Positions 51,535-51,590 of a stretch of 51,590 nt of DNA are shown here, in pieces. Numbering within the stretch: position 1 is the stretch's first letter; the number at the start of each line of letters is the position of its first letter. The DNA is from DATJBF01 sp035515475. Lineage in GTDB: Bacteria; Verrucomicrobiota; Verrucomicrobiia; Palsa-1439. The stretch lies in assembly GCA_035515475.1 (NCBI GenBank), contig DATJBF010000062.1, positions 1 to 51,590 of the forward strand. The letters run 5' to 3'. A model generated the notes under the pieces. It saw only the letters and a list, made by a program, of their open reading frames with translations. It had not been told where the DNA came from and searched no databases. Position numbers and translations under genes: made by a program.

Positions 51535-51590
51535 TTGGTCGCCTGTGGCGCCGCCAGAGGCGGGTAAACTTCGCCCTCCCCGCACGCTTC

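Overview
The window looks like a chromosomal stretch of a GC-rich bacterium of the Planctomycetota-Verrucomicrobiota group, most probably a verrucomicrobial lineage. This is inferred from gene content: tandem DUF1559-type pseudopilins, giant secreted beta-solenoid proteins with thrombospondin type-3 repeats, TPR-tailed GT-C membrane proteins, and many intergenic palindromes. No ribosomal marker is present to prove it. The most A+T-rich genes are the first complete one (118-1239) and the toxin tip plus its small neighbour (43504-44489).

Left part (1-16700): a CFVIMPF-type NDT/TIR-like protein; two palindrome-rich intergenic regions around a small membrane protein; a DUF2092/DUF6515-like envelope pair; small hypotheticals; a membrane-anchored cytochrome c; remnants of an aryl-sulfate sulfotransferase beside an AHSA1/SRPBCC protein; an MFS transporter; secreted proteins, including one with seven GYAYF repeats; a zinc alcohol dehydrogenase; and a two-gene cytochrome bd-superfamily oxidase whose first subunit carries two C-terminal heme c motifs. 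A 416-base gene-free stretch ends in a strong orphan terminator. A peptidase MA-like metalloprotease follows.

Middle (16800-33150): housekeeping and catabolism. tarD and a dctA-type symporter form a D-tartrate uptake and dehydration unit, convergent with glutamine-dependent nadE. hsp20, lon and a malate/lactate dehydrogenase follow. Two tandem GT-C/TPR membrane proteins are consistent with protein O-glycosylation. Then come tRNA-Arg(TCG), a single-domain response regulator, purU, a Sua5-type threonylcarbamoyl-AMP synthase with a coupled small ORF, and tRNA-Ser(GGA).

Right part (33160-51590): accessory surface and secretion region. Four pseudopilin-like proteins share an invariant GNPWFMMN C-terminus. 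They are interleaved with two large secreted proteins in a visibly duplicated arrangement: a short module (39749-41569 with 39026-39727) and a longer one (35483-38839 with 34661-35461 and two further pseudopilins). Beyond a tandem OB-fold protein lies a polymorphic-toxin locus. It consists of a secreted thrombospondin type-3 protein, a 2243-residue RHS protein ending in a DUF2235/Tle1-like serine hydrolase, and a small polytopic membrane protein that is the best immunity candidate. The locus is enclosed by an exact 85-bp inverted repeat about 8.7 kb apart (42639-42723 and 51450-51534).
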